Positions 1 through 12,100 of a stretch of DNA of 64,000 nucleotides are shown here, piece by piece. Source of the stretch: Tetrahymena thermophila SB210 (lineage: Eukaryota; Ciliophora; Oligohymenophorea; Hymenostomatida; Tetrahymenidae); contig NW_002476570.1 in assembly GCF_000189635.1 (NCBI RefSeq), positions 124,001 through 188,000 of the forward strand, given 5' to 3'. Made by a program: the position numbers and the translations under genes. The notes beneath the pieces were generated by a model. The model saw nothing but the letters and a program-made list of their open reading frames with translations, had not been told where the DNA came from and did not search any database. Positions within the stretch are counted from its first letter, which is position 1. The number at the start of each line of letters is the position of its first letter.

Positions 1-284
1 ATATTATGTTTATAAAATAAAAATTATTATAGAATACCAGTTAAAATATTTAAAAATTTTGATTATACTAATACTATTTATTATGAGTTGGTGAGTTAGT
101 AACCCTAAAAAAAGTTAAGTGATATATCTAAACACTTAACAATATTGAATTTGTTTTTAAAGAGATTAAGAGCTTTATAACCATAAAAAATTCACTCAGT
201 TAATCAAATAATTATTTAAATAAAATATTGGAATCTAAAAACATAACAAAATAAATAAGTTAATAAGTAAATAATTGTTGACAA

Positions 285-389
285 ATGGAACCTAATCCTT
301 CTGCCGTTGTCTTAATTATTGGAGCTGTACTAATGACTCTTACTGCTTTCTTATTATTGAGAGTTCCTGTTCTTCCTGAATCAGAATGA
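285..389 (+). CDS. 34-residue single-pass membrane microprotein
   Basis: A complete tiny frame runs from ATG at 285 to TGA at 387. It starts MEPNPSAVV, continues with a hydrophobic stretch of about 20 residues (roughly 8-27, rich in Leu, Ile, Val, Ala) and ends in a short tail with PVLPESE. Codon choice (GCC, GTC, TTC, CCT) is more gene-like than the flanking DNA, and no TAA/TAG glutamine is needed. The size and single helix recall small subunits of membrane complexes, but I see no clear match to Ost4, Tom or respiratory-chain microproteins. No neighbouring exon with matching phase was found. A chance ORF is possible in such AT-rich DNA, though the codon use argues against it. Confidence 0.5.
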   Translation: MEPNPSAVVLIIGAVLMTLTAFLLLRVPVLPESE

Positions 390-1582
390 TTATATTTAAA
401 TATAAATACCAAACATATTATGTACATTTTACTTAACAAAAAAGTTCTGTAAAATTTACCATCATCATTAAGATTGAATGCATAACAAATAATAAATCAG
501 ACTATATATATATAAGTAACATAAAAAAGTTTATTAAAATTAAATGAACTCTTGTGTTTTGCATGTGATAGTTTTATAAATTTTCATTAATTTTGTAACA
601 AATTCTATTTTAGCAAAATATTGAGTGGACTGACATAGTTTATTATCAAAAATTTACTAATTTCTTCTCTACTTTTTGTTCAAAAATAAAATTTCTTTCC
701 TTTATGTTTTTAATAAGATTGCCTAATTAAAAGTAAAGCAATTTAAGATTATAATTATTAAAAAATAGTAATCCATAAATGAATAAATTGAGAAAACACA
801 AATTAATTCGTATTTATTTAGAATTAACATTTATTAAATATGTATTTTCACAAAAGATTTAATAGTAAAATGAAATTTTCTAGATATTTGCTAAATAATA
901 ATTAAAAAGTGAATAGCATTAACATTTCTATTTTATTTAAATATTCTCCTTATAAAAATAGCATATATTCTTATGATTATAATTTAGTATGTATTTATTA
1001 TTTGATTTATAAAAAATGTTAATTATTTGTTCTTGTATTTTTGATAATAATTTGATCTAAATAAGCTAAGAATAATATAAATCTTTTTATGAAAGAAGTA
1101 TTTCTTATTGATAGAAAAAATTTAATAAATTCCCTGCTTGTTTGTGTAAATCATTTAAGGTATACAAATTTTAATTCTGAGTTAGGTTACATCATTAAAT
1201 TTAGATTTTAGATAATTAATAGCAAAATGAAAATCTATCTTTTTTATACGAAATTAAGATTTATATAGATTTAATTTACAAAACAATTTTTTACTTTTGA
1301 AAGTGTTAACTTTTTTTTTACCATATTTGATAAAATATTAGAGCTAATATTTAAAATAAAAAAATAAATTACTAATTTTAATAAGATAAAAAATTAATCT
1401 ATTTCTAAGTAATTAAGAAAATAAACAAGTAACTAATATTTATAAGCTGTATTCAAATATCTATGCTTTCTTTGTTGTTTAATTTTTGATTTCTATAAAC
1501 AAGACAAATTCTGCGAAAATATATCTTTAAAACATATTTTAATTAAAAGAAAAATAGTGTATCTTTATTTGTATTTTTAGAT
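390..1582. other. gene-free AT-rich stretch
   Basis: I see no coding frame, RNA gene or repeat family here. It holds homopolymer A/T runs and presumably the 3' flank of the microprotein and the promoter of the dehydrogenase gene. Confidence 0.6.
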
Positions 1583-2686
1583 ATGGATATTGTTAGGTAA
1601 ATTATAAACAACGAAGGAACAAGTAAAGTAAAGCTCTTTATATACTTGGTTGGTTTGTTGTATGTTTTAAATAAATCCAAGTAGTTGACTCTCTTTCTCT
1701 TCAAAGTTTTCTTAAGAAAACAAAAAAATTTTGCTAAGAGATATGGAGAAGGTTCTTATGCTTTTATTACTGGATCATCCGATGGTAAATATTATTTATT
1801 GATTGGACTTTTACTATTTTTAAAATGAGATTAAAAAGTTACAGTTGAAAATGGAATATTTTTTCAAGTACATTTGTACAACAAAGTTAACATAACTTTT
1901 ATTTTTTGAAAAGGTATTGGCAAATAATTTGCAATTGAGATGATTAAGAATAATATGGGCGTTGTCCTTGTAGCAAGAAACAAAGAAAAATTAGAATCTG
2001 TTAAGGAAGAATTACTTGCAATTAAATCAGATGCTAAAATTCATATTGTAGTTGCTGACTTTAAAAATTCTAACAATCCTGAATTTTTTAAGAGTATTAT
2101 GGATTAAGTTAAGGGTTTAGATATCTCAATTTTAATAAATAATGTTGGTATGGATTATTTCAATCATTTTGATAAAATTGATGATACAACTATCCTTGAT
2201 CACATTAAAGTTAACTGCTTACCTATGACTTTCTTGTGTCGCCATTTTATTCCTCTATTTAAGGAGCGTTTGGCAAAGCAAAAAAAGAAATCAGCAATTT
2301 TAAATGTTGGTTCCTTCGCTGGCGTTTTACCATGTATTTACTTCAATGTCTATGGAGCAACAAAAGCTTATGTAAATGTCTTTACTCGCACATTAGTTTC
2401 TGAATTCCCTGAAATAGATATTATGTGCTTAAATCCTAGTGAAGTTAGCACTCCTATGATTGGTAACAGACCTCCTGATGTTATGACTATCACTAGTAAC
2501 TCTTGTGCTAGATGGGCCCTCAAAGATCTTGGATATGAAAGTGTTACTGCTGGACACTGGAATCACAAAATCTAAACTGAGCTTTACCTTTCAATCCCTT
2601 ATTTTATTTACAACTATATTAACAAAAACTTTGTTGCTCCTGAATGGTTCAAAGAAAGAGAACAATTCTACAATAAAAGAAAGTGA
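1583..2686 (+). CDS. short-chain dehydrogenase, 3-ketoacyl-CoA reductase (KAR / HSD17B12) type
   Basis: Two exons, 1583-1784 and 1914-2686, joined by a 129-base GT-AG intron, give 324 residues. What is seen: an N-terminal hydrophobic segment (about 17-45), the Rossmann dinucleotide-binding motif TGSSDGIG at about 63-70, the NNVG motif near 143, a catalytic Ser in GSFAG near 200, and the YxxxK pair in YGATK (Tyr about 214, Lys about 218). Established family knowledge: membrane-anchored SDRs of this length include very-long-chain 3-oxoacyl-CoA reductases of the ER fatty-acid elongation cycle (NADPH-dependent) and 17-beta-hydroxysteroid dehydrogenases. The C-terminus ends KREQFYNKRK-like and basic, which could act as an ER-retention signal. 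Assignment to SDR is firm; the substrate is inferred. Confidence 0.88.
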
Positions 2687-3146
2687 ATAAAATAAATTTT
2701 AAATATTTAATATTTCATTCATTACATAAATAAGTAGTTTTCATATCAAATAAAAAGTAATATAAATAAACAAGTAATCAATCAAATAATAATTAATTTT
2801 AAAAATTGATTTATTTTATTAATTTATTTATTTATTATTCATAAATATATATAATAGATTACATTTTCTTTAATATTTTAATCTAATAAAATTATGAACA
2901 TTTTTCACTAACAAAATTTTAAAGAAATTTTTCTTAGTTTGATTAAAATATATTTTATTAATTTTGAAATTTACATTTATTAATATATTAAAAATATACT
3001 TTAATGTAAAAATGAAATCTGTTTATTAAAATAAATTAGTTTCAAAATTTTTTAACTAAGATGGAAATATTAGATTTATATACAGGACAGGCTACATATT
3101 ATTGATAATTACAAGTAAAATTTTATATGCATTTTAAATGTTTTAT
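2687..3146. other. gene-free spacer between convergent genes
   Basis: This is AT-rich DNA between the 3' end of the dehydrogenase and the 3' end of the minus-strand Asn/Gln-rich gene. No frame or structured element is seen beyond A/T runs. Confidence 0.6.
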
Positions 3147-6100
3147 TCATTATTATTGCTGGAATGTATCATATGCTATTTCATCAGATTAAGAGTTTAT
3201 CCTTTCGTAAAGGAGCTTGATTACACTCTTCTTTTATGGTGACTCTTGAATACTTTTTGATATTTGTTTTTGGTTATTTTAAAGTATATCACTGCTACTA
3301 TTAGAGTATAGATGATTCTATTAGCTACTATTATGAGAATTAAGCTAATTGAGCTATCCAATAATATTACTTTTTTACTAATCTTATTAATAAATATTTT
3401 AATTCTAAATGCTTGCAGATGTTCCGTTTACTGAGAGCCATACATTTTAAATCTAATTCGATTAATTATTTACAATATAACTATTATTGTTGCTATTGTT
3501 GGTTTTGTTAATCACATTTACCTGTCTGATAGGTCTTTTTCTGAGCTCAGAAGATGCACGAATATATTTTTTCAGAGTGGATTTTGAATTATTGTCAAGT
3601 TTTAAAGTATTTAAATTATTTTTTAATACATATGAGTTTTATTATGAGTTATTATTAGCAATAGTGTAATTATTATTCACATTTAATGTAGATATATAAT
3701 TTTAGCTACCATTAGTATTTTCAAATAAGCTAGAATTTCTGCTAAAATGAGGTCCTTTACTTTTTTAATTTAGGCTTGTTGCTTTTTTATAGTTAGATTT
3801 CCTGCTTGGTCTAGTTGAGTTACAGGCATTTTAGTAGCTATTAAAATTAACTTGGTTGAACTAATGGGATTAATGAGGTAAATATTGAGGATTCTATATT
3901 TAAATTTGACTTTATTTACAATCAGCTAAAGATATAGCACTTGGGAGAGTTTTTAATGTATATTAAGTTTCTTCGTTATTTATATTTCTACTTACTTTAG
4001 AATTAAGTAAGCTATTTTATTGGTGATAATATTGAACAGCACTACCAACTTATTACGATGAAGTGATTTAGTTTGAAAGTCCATTCGCTGTGTAATGCTA
4101 ATTTTAATATGAAGCACTTGGTATGTGGCTATAAGTTTATGGATAACAATTAATTTAATTAGTATAACCTATTCCTATTACTGAATCATTATTATTAAAA
4201 GAGGATTGAATATTTGATTAATTGTAATTATTAAAAGAATTTTAAGTTTTTTATTAGTTAAAGCTGAGATTATTTGCAGTATTCTGATTGTTCAGTGCTT
4301 AATAAATAGATGTAGTATTATTTCCAAGGTATATTTAGGTTGTTTTTTTTAATTTTTCATTTATTTTTGAGTTATTTTAGTTGTTATTATTGAGTTATCT
4401 TTTTAAAATATCCTTAACAATTTACCTTGTATTAGAGGAAGAGGAAGTCGAAGATTAGGCATTAGGGTAATCTATTGAGTATCTTTTAGGTGAATAGATT
4501 AAACTACTTTTATTAAGTGTCTTATAATAGAAACTACCATAAATATCAAGAGCAGACTGGTCTTATCCATTACTATTAGCTTAAATTAAATTGAAGTTAT
4601 TAATTTAATTTGTTGAGGGTTGTATAGTAACCGCATTTTCTATACTATTGCATTCTTACACTTACTAGGTGTAAAGTTAGCTCTTACTTCTAGAATTAGA
4701 TCTTTAATGAAGCTTTGGTGAAATCGATTAATTAGTATTTAGAACTGATTGCTGCTAACCTGTAAAAATTACTTAACTAGGGTGGTTAATTGTTTAGTTT
4801 TAACTCACTTTAATATATTAATTTTAGCTAGACTATTGATTTTAAATTATAATACCATTTTCGTTTGTTTGCTTTCCTCCTATAAAATTTTATGGGGGAA
4901 AGTTACAATTTTAATTATTGCTAGGAGTTAATGTATTTGATGCACCCATAAGGAGGATACTTGGTTGATTAATAATGGAGTTATTATAAATCTAAAGATT
5001 CTAATTGTTATGAAAAATACTGTTATTATTGGTATTATTTTGGTTGCTACTTGTATGCTACGAAACACTTGATGAAGTGCATATGTTACTACCAATACTA
5101 AGTTTATTTTAAGGTCTTTAACAAGGATTCGTTAAAGTAGCTTGCTATGAAGTAAAATTGTACCCTTAAAGTTTTTATTAATTATACTACTTTTAGTTAT
5201 TTGGGGATATATTGTTACTTCCTTTATTGTTGATTTAGTTATAATTTGTATGTGGATTTTGCTATGAACTATTGTGGCTAACTGTAAAATTGACATTTTG
5301 TTTTGAGAAAATATTACTGTTTGGAGACGCAATTCTTCTTTTGTTATTTACTTTCCTGATAAGTGAAGAATTAAGGCTAGAAACTTTGACTTATTACTGT
5401 GCAGCCTAAACGCTTCTGTTAGTTTATTGGTTATGAATATTTGTAAATTGCTGCTGTTTCAGTTTAATAGAGTTACTATTAATTTATAATTATTTTGTGT
5501 TAGGCTAGTGTTGCTATTTATTGTAACTAGATAAAACAGTATTTTAGGAGCTTTAAATTTAATTAGATTAAGCAGAGCTATTGTTTTAGTAAGTATGAAG
5601 AATAGGGTTTAAAATTGGGCTTGGATTAGTGTAAGTGTTAAATCCATTGTTATAGCTGTTGTTACATATATGACTATTATTTATTGTATTTACGTTTGTA
5701 GTGATTTGTGTAGAGTTTTGAACACTTTAAATATCACTTTTATTTTAAATATGTTAAGTGTTTTATTCTGAACATAAATAATTTTATTGGCTTTGAATGC
5801 TACTTTAGAAGATGTTTCCCTTAACGCCTTATATTTTCTTAATATTTTCTTAGATATGCTAAGTTTAACACATGCGTGACCTTATAGAAGGGCTTTCAGA
5901 AAAATTTATAGGAGATCTACCACTAATACAATTTTCATGATTCACACTTTAAAATTACTTTAGATTTGCATTATTATTTTATGATATGTTGGAGTTATTT
6001 TCCTCAGTATTTTTCTTAGCACTATTTACTCCAGTTGTATGGTTAATACTAGTCTTCCTAATGGATTTTATTGATTAATTTGAACCCTGTCTTATGATGA

Positions 6101-8201
6101 ATCTATTGCTTTCGTTTTGTATGCTGTTTTCAATAAATTAATCACTATTCTAAATCACTTAATCACTTTTGTAGTAGTTCACAATTGTATCTCTTTTAGT
6201 ATTAATCTATTCCTTATTAAATGCTGATGAACCAGAAGAAGGTTATGGTGAATGATGAGATTAGTGCTATTGATTTGTTAAAATTCTTTTTTTAAAAGAA
6301 ACAGGATTATTAATTTAATTCTAATTTTGAGTTGACTTTTTTATTTAAGAGCTACTGCTCAAATCGTTATTGATGGTGTCGCTGATTGTGTTAGGTATTT
6401 CATCCCCAACTGAATGTATAGAAAAGCACTAATTTAATTTATTGCCTTATTCAATAGAGTGTTAGCTAAGCTCTGAAGATAATATCTTATTATTCTGAAT
6501 ATTGAAAATATTATTTTTTTACTGCTTCTTTTTTGATTTGAGTATTTACTACTCTCTTTCTGTAATATCCAAAGGATTTCTATACGAATGAAATATACCT
6601 CTACCAGATTTTCCAAAAGGAAATCCAGAAGCAATAAGAGATGAATTGTTCTTTTCATTGCTAGCAAAGGGAGAATTTGCTTTTTCTTCACTTCTTACTC
6701 TCTCTTAATTTTACTTATTTAACTATAAAAAATCATTTCCAACATTTTCAGTATTTCTTTTTAGAGTTGATCTGTCAGAATTTCCATTTAAATCATCATT
6801 GTATGCACTAACACCTCCTTAAGATGATGAAAACAAATGCATGCTTCCTACTTTATAAGCTTGAGGTTTTCTATCATTTATTTGTTCATATAAGCTCATA
6901 CTCCCCTCACTCATCAAATCCATTTTTTAATTGATATCTCCTTTAGAATTAAGCTTTCTTATTATGAATTTTAGATTTTCCTTTTCACTATCATCAATAG
7001 ATTATTTTTAATTGATTTAGGTATAATCATCAGTGTTTTGTTAACCTTCCTTTTCTTTTGATATATTTTCATAATTTTATACAGTACCATTTTAAGAAGA
7101 GCTTTTGAAACTAAACTATCTTTCTATGTTACATATTCCCATATCTCCTTGTTAATGATCCTATAAGCTAACAACCTCTAATACCTTAGACTCTTCTTAG
7201 CATTATGGATTAAGTTAAGGAGTGAGAACTTATGAATCTGAATCTATCCTAGATTCCTTTGTATTTTCTATCTGATCACTTTAGCAATCAAGTTATCCAT
7301 ATTTTTTAGCAAAAGAATTTGCTGGTATTTATATTATTTCAGGACTCATTCTAAAGTAGTTATTGTTTTTTTTATAATACTTTTTGCCACCTTCGCTTTC
7401 TTCATCTTCTTCATCTTCAATATCTTCTTCTTCAACCTTTCTAATTGTTGCGCTTTAAAGCTCTTTCGACTTTCCTTTAATAAAAACCGTGCCTGAAGAA
7501 ATCCTTTTAGATTAATTTTCACAATCTTCCTCATAATCTTCTTCATTAGCCTGTGTTTTTCTAAATTCTATAACTTTTTCATCTATTAAACTATCACTAG
7601 AATTTTCATCTTCGTAAATATACTAGCAAGTATTTTAAGACAATGAAGATAATTTTTCAGACAATTGATCTTGATTTAAAATATCTTCTTCACAATGATG
7701 AACATTACCTTATAATTCAGAATTTGAAAATTTTTAATTATCAACCGCTTATTTTTCGTTTTACTAATTAGTTTCATTCAATTGCTCAGAGATATTTTAG
7801 TCACTTGATATAATATTTAGCTCTTATTGATCGATACTTTTACTATTTTAGTTACTAAACAAATATTTTGTATTGTTTTATAATTCATCAGTAATCTACT
7901 AATCTTTTTATTCGGTATTGATTTCTATAACACTATCAACTTGCTTGAGCATGCTCTCTTGTTTATAAGCTTATAGAATAGGATATATTCTTTTGCTTGA
8001 AGCAAGATCCTCACCTTCCTTTTCTCCTGATCTACTCAATTTAGATAGGAATATATCTGAAACCTATGAGTTATATCCTAATTTTTCTGAATTTTTTATT
8101 GTCTTTTCATCATTGGGATCAGCTTCTTATATCAAATCTAATTCGCAGTAATTGAGCTGATTTTAGTTTAAATAATAGCCATCAGCTATCGTATTTTTCA
8201 T
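3147..8201 (-). CDS. very long Asn/Gln/Ser-rich protein of unknown function
   Basis: One uninterrupted minus-strand frame of 1684 codons plus TGA (stop 3147-3149) opens at the ATG at 8199-8201. A very large number of TAA/TAG codons are read as Gln. The first 300 residues are charged, with an acidic Glu/Asp tract at roughly 250-285. The remaining 1300 residues are low complexity, dominated by Asn, Ser, Gln, Lys and Thr, with short Asn runs and no membrane segment or recognised domain. The frame stays open and protein-like upstream of the chosen Met (codons for KLERQISQLNQTLKS at about 8240-8285) up to a TGA near 8405 with no other ATG. A small 5' exon is therefore likely; a candidate ATG cluster at 8499-8505 followed by a GTAAGT donor fits. 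Function cannot be inferred; prion-like regulatory or scaffold proteins often look like this. Confidence 0.85.
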
Positions 8202-9174
8202 ATAAAATGACCCTTAATCTTGGTTTGAATAAACTAGGATTACTAATGATTTCAACGTTTAATTTAATTGGCTAATTTATCTTTCTAATTTCTCAAAAAG
8301 AAATAAGTAACACTATATATATTGGTTTTGGATCAATTGAATGTATATAATTTATTTATTAATTAATTGTAAAGGAACAAACAATTAATTATTGATCAAA
8401 TTTCAAAGCTGGATTTAATTATTTATTATAATTATCCCTAAAGTACAATAAATAGAACTTACTAGTCAAATAATAATTAAAAATACTTAAAATCTACATC
8501 ATCATTAATAATTTTGTTATTTTTTATCTAAATGAAAAAAAAAATTATCTAATTCGTAAATATCTTATAAAGGCTTAATAATTAAATTTTAATTATTTTT
8601 TGGCTATAAATTAAAGACTTCAGATAGATCAATCATCTCCTCAATTCATTTTAGATTTTAATTTATGGCTAGGAATAAACAAATAACAGAATTTTCATTT
8701 TAAATAGAATATAAGAAGAATCTAATTTTAAACTTAACTCTATAAATAAAAATAAATTCAAAATCCAAATAAATAAATTTATTTATTCTCATAAAGTTAA
8801 TTATTTAAATATTGCTTTTAAATTTTATTTGCTTTACTTTTCAACTTTTATTTTTTTTTTTTTCTGTGAGATTGTTTTATATGATTGCACTATAATCATA
8901 CCAAAATATTTATACAACCCAATTAATTTTTTGTTTTGTATTTCAATAATCTGTTCTGTTTATCTTACAATTCTTAGATAATATTCATCCAAAAATTTGA
9001 TAAATTTTCCTAAGGGACTAAAGAGTAAATTAATCTTTTTTCAGTGATGCATATTTTATTTAATTTTTCTCAATTTTGAATAAAAAAATTAAAATTAGTA
9101 AATTTTAACAATAACAGATATATTTAAATGAGTATGGACTATATAAATTTATATATTGAACTTAAAATATCAAA
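8202..9174. other. spacer with possible 5' exon of the preceding gene
   Basis: The 3'-most 90 bases probably still code for the Asn/Gln-rich protein. A candidate first exon lies near 8460-8505. The rest is AT-rich, with a long T run near 8850-8865, and shows no other gene. Confidence 0.45.
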
Positions 9175-12100
9175 TCAAATTATTAATTTTGATTTAGCAG
9201 AATCTTTGTTTTTAATATCATCAGCTTTTTATTTTTTCTTTGTAAGTTCTCTCTGCTGTTCATCATACATAAACTTAATGTATACTTACATAGGCCTAAC
9301 TAATTTAAGTACATGCACAGGAACTGCAGTGAGTAGAGACTGTGTCCTCCATATATCTTCAGTTAAACTATCAGCTATGGGCCACCAAAAAACAAGATAC
9401 ATCAAGAAAATCATGGCAATAAATATTAAGAAAAGTATAAATTTAATAGTTTGTATTTATTCCAAATTATTTTAAATAGAACTTTAAAAAGACGAAACTA
9501 AATATCTAACAGAGAATTTGATGTAATTTCTTTGCATATCTCTAATCTCCTAAGCAACAGGAAGACGAAGTAAATTAATAATAGAGTTCAATGTTTAATT
9601 ATTTAATCCAAGATTAACTTCAGTAAAACCTTTTAAATTTAAATTTTTATAAAACATATCACTCAAATTATAAAATTACATAAAAGTTAATTTTATTTGC
9701 AAAAAAAGACTTTTCAATTTAAAAAAAAATTGAACAATTAATTAATTGGCAATTTATTTATAGAATTATTACCTGGTTGAACATTATCCCATGTAAAGAC
9801 ACCTTCTAATATTTATTACTAATATGTTAAGAGTTACCTTATGTTTTCAAAATATCTAGTAAATGCAGCAGTCATCCCTGATTATACTGCACCATTAGCA
9901 AATTAATTACATTAATCTATTGTAGAAACTATTTTATTATTTAAAAAAATTTAGCAAGGATCCTATGTTATGATTTGAATGAAATCGTTTTTATATGAAT
10001 TAGAAACAATTTATATATTTTAAGAATGCTCATATAAGATATTAGAGTCAAGCTCAAACATGTCATTAATATCACTAAGGCAAACCACTTTTTAATCTTA
10101 CTAATATAAAAAATAAAATATATTGATAGTTAAAAACAATAAATTAGATACATTAAAAATCTTATAGGTAGGATTGATGAAATAATTTCTTTAAGCATTA
10201 TCAGAAAAAATATAAAGCGACTCAGAATAAGCAGTATAATTAAACTCTGGAAGCAAAGTTTCTATATTATTCAAAAGATTATTCCCTAAAAAATATGATG
10301 CAATAAAGTAGGCCTCTAAAACCAAAACACCAAAAAGCATTTTGGAAATAATGGTCACTATGTTGTTATCAATCTAATTTAATCATAAATATGTAAATTA
10401 ACTATAAATAAATTATTGATTAAATAATTATAATCAGATATTTTTTGTATATTTTAAATTATCATGCAGTTTAATTTATTTATTTTAAAAATTTAAACAT
10501 ATTTCTTTATTATTGATAAATAATTTGTTTGCCATTTAGTTGTTTTTTAGGCAATTACTATTTGATTTTAATGATAAATTAAACAAATTACTTAATTCAC
10601 GTATTTCTTTTTCTTTCTCTTCATTATTTCTTCTTCTCCTTATTCTCCATTTTATCCTCCAAACCCTTAGTTATCGTCATCTCTGTCCAAATCATTTACA
10701 GATTATGTATCATCTTCATCTGCTCTAAGCTGTGAGACAAAATTTTGGCATTAAGTGTGCAATTGCTATCATAATATTGGAAAATTGTAGAAAAATAAAT
10801 TTATAAAGAAAACATTTTTACTTATACGTATTTGTTTGGCACGTGTAAAAACAAATTTATAACCTTGCCACTTGATTTATTTACAAAGTTTAAAACTGGA
10901 TATAATAAACTCATGAAAAGGCAAATTATAATTGGTGATATCAGCAGAAGAACAAAGAAAAGTGTAGATTGGTTATTAGTTTCAGATTTTAAATCCTGTA
11001 AATAGAGTGTGTTAGTAGTTCTGAGGTAAGATTAATAGTCATTCATTATATTCAAATAAAAGTTTTATACATCATTATTATTTCTATTAATACTACTGAC
11101 TCCTGAATTAATAATTGATAAAGCTTTTGATATCATCTAAGAAGTAACTTAATTAAATGAGTAGTATTAAGATGAGCCTCCATCTAAAATAACTTTCACT
11201 TAGCTGTTGGTAAGCATGTTACTCAATGTTGAAGATGGTCTATTAGTATTCAAAAGCAGATAGTTAGAGATTATATCAGTATCACTTATGACAGCCTATT
11301 TAATAAATTAATAAAGATATTATTAATTAATAATTATTCTTAAATTACAAATTAATGAATAATTTTTTATTAGATATATTTGTTGATAATTTATTTTTAG
11401 TTAAAATTTGTATAAATAAATGAAAATAGTAGCTAAGTTATTAGAATAAATTCAAATTTTTAAGATTTACTTTCGTATCTGTTATAAGGTTATTTATGTC
11501 TGATGAGCTAAAGGTGTATAATTTATCGTTATTCAACTATAAATCGCGAATATTTGCAAGAATATATTAGAAATTAGCAATTCTTTAGCAGGAATATGTT
11601 ATAAGTTAAATATCAGATTTGATATTTCCAAAGACTGAAACACCAACAAAGTATTCAACAAAAGATATAACTGTAAGTAGTAAAAGGAATATTTTTACAA
11701 ATGCGTTTAACACTCTAATTTCTTATGGCACAATTTTAGCATTAATGACTGAATTTAGAGCTTTTCTGCTAGTGAACGTATCATTAAAATTGTGATTTAA
11801 CTTAGTACTTTCCTCGCCTCCATCATCTAAATTTTATCTAAAGATACTGTCTTCCAAATCTTCTTCTTCTTTTTCTGAATCTTAAGAATCTTCTTCTTTG
11901 AAATCGTGCATCTCATGGATTTTGCTTTTGAAAAGTCTTACTGTTTTGATTCCTTACTCGTAATTAGTTGTCATCTGTACTTCATTTTTGAGCACTTTAT
12001 TATAGTTTAATTTATAAAAAAAGTCAAAAAAACTAATTAAACTTACTATTATCTTAGTACAAAGTGTTTTTTATATAACGATTTTGGTTCCAATCTTTGT

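Noticed and set aside
7346-7546. Lys-rich minus-strand ORF
   Set aside because: Frame-shifted reading of the acidic tract of the large Asn/Gln-rich gene on the same strand.
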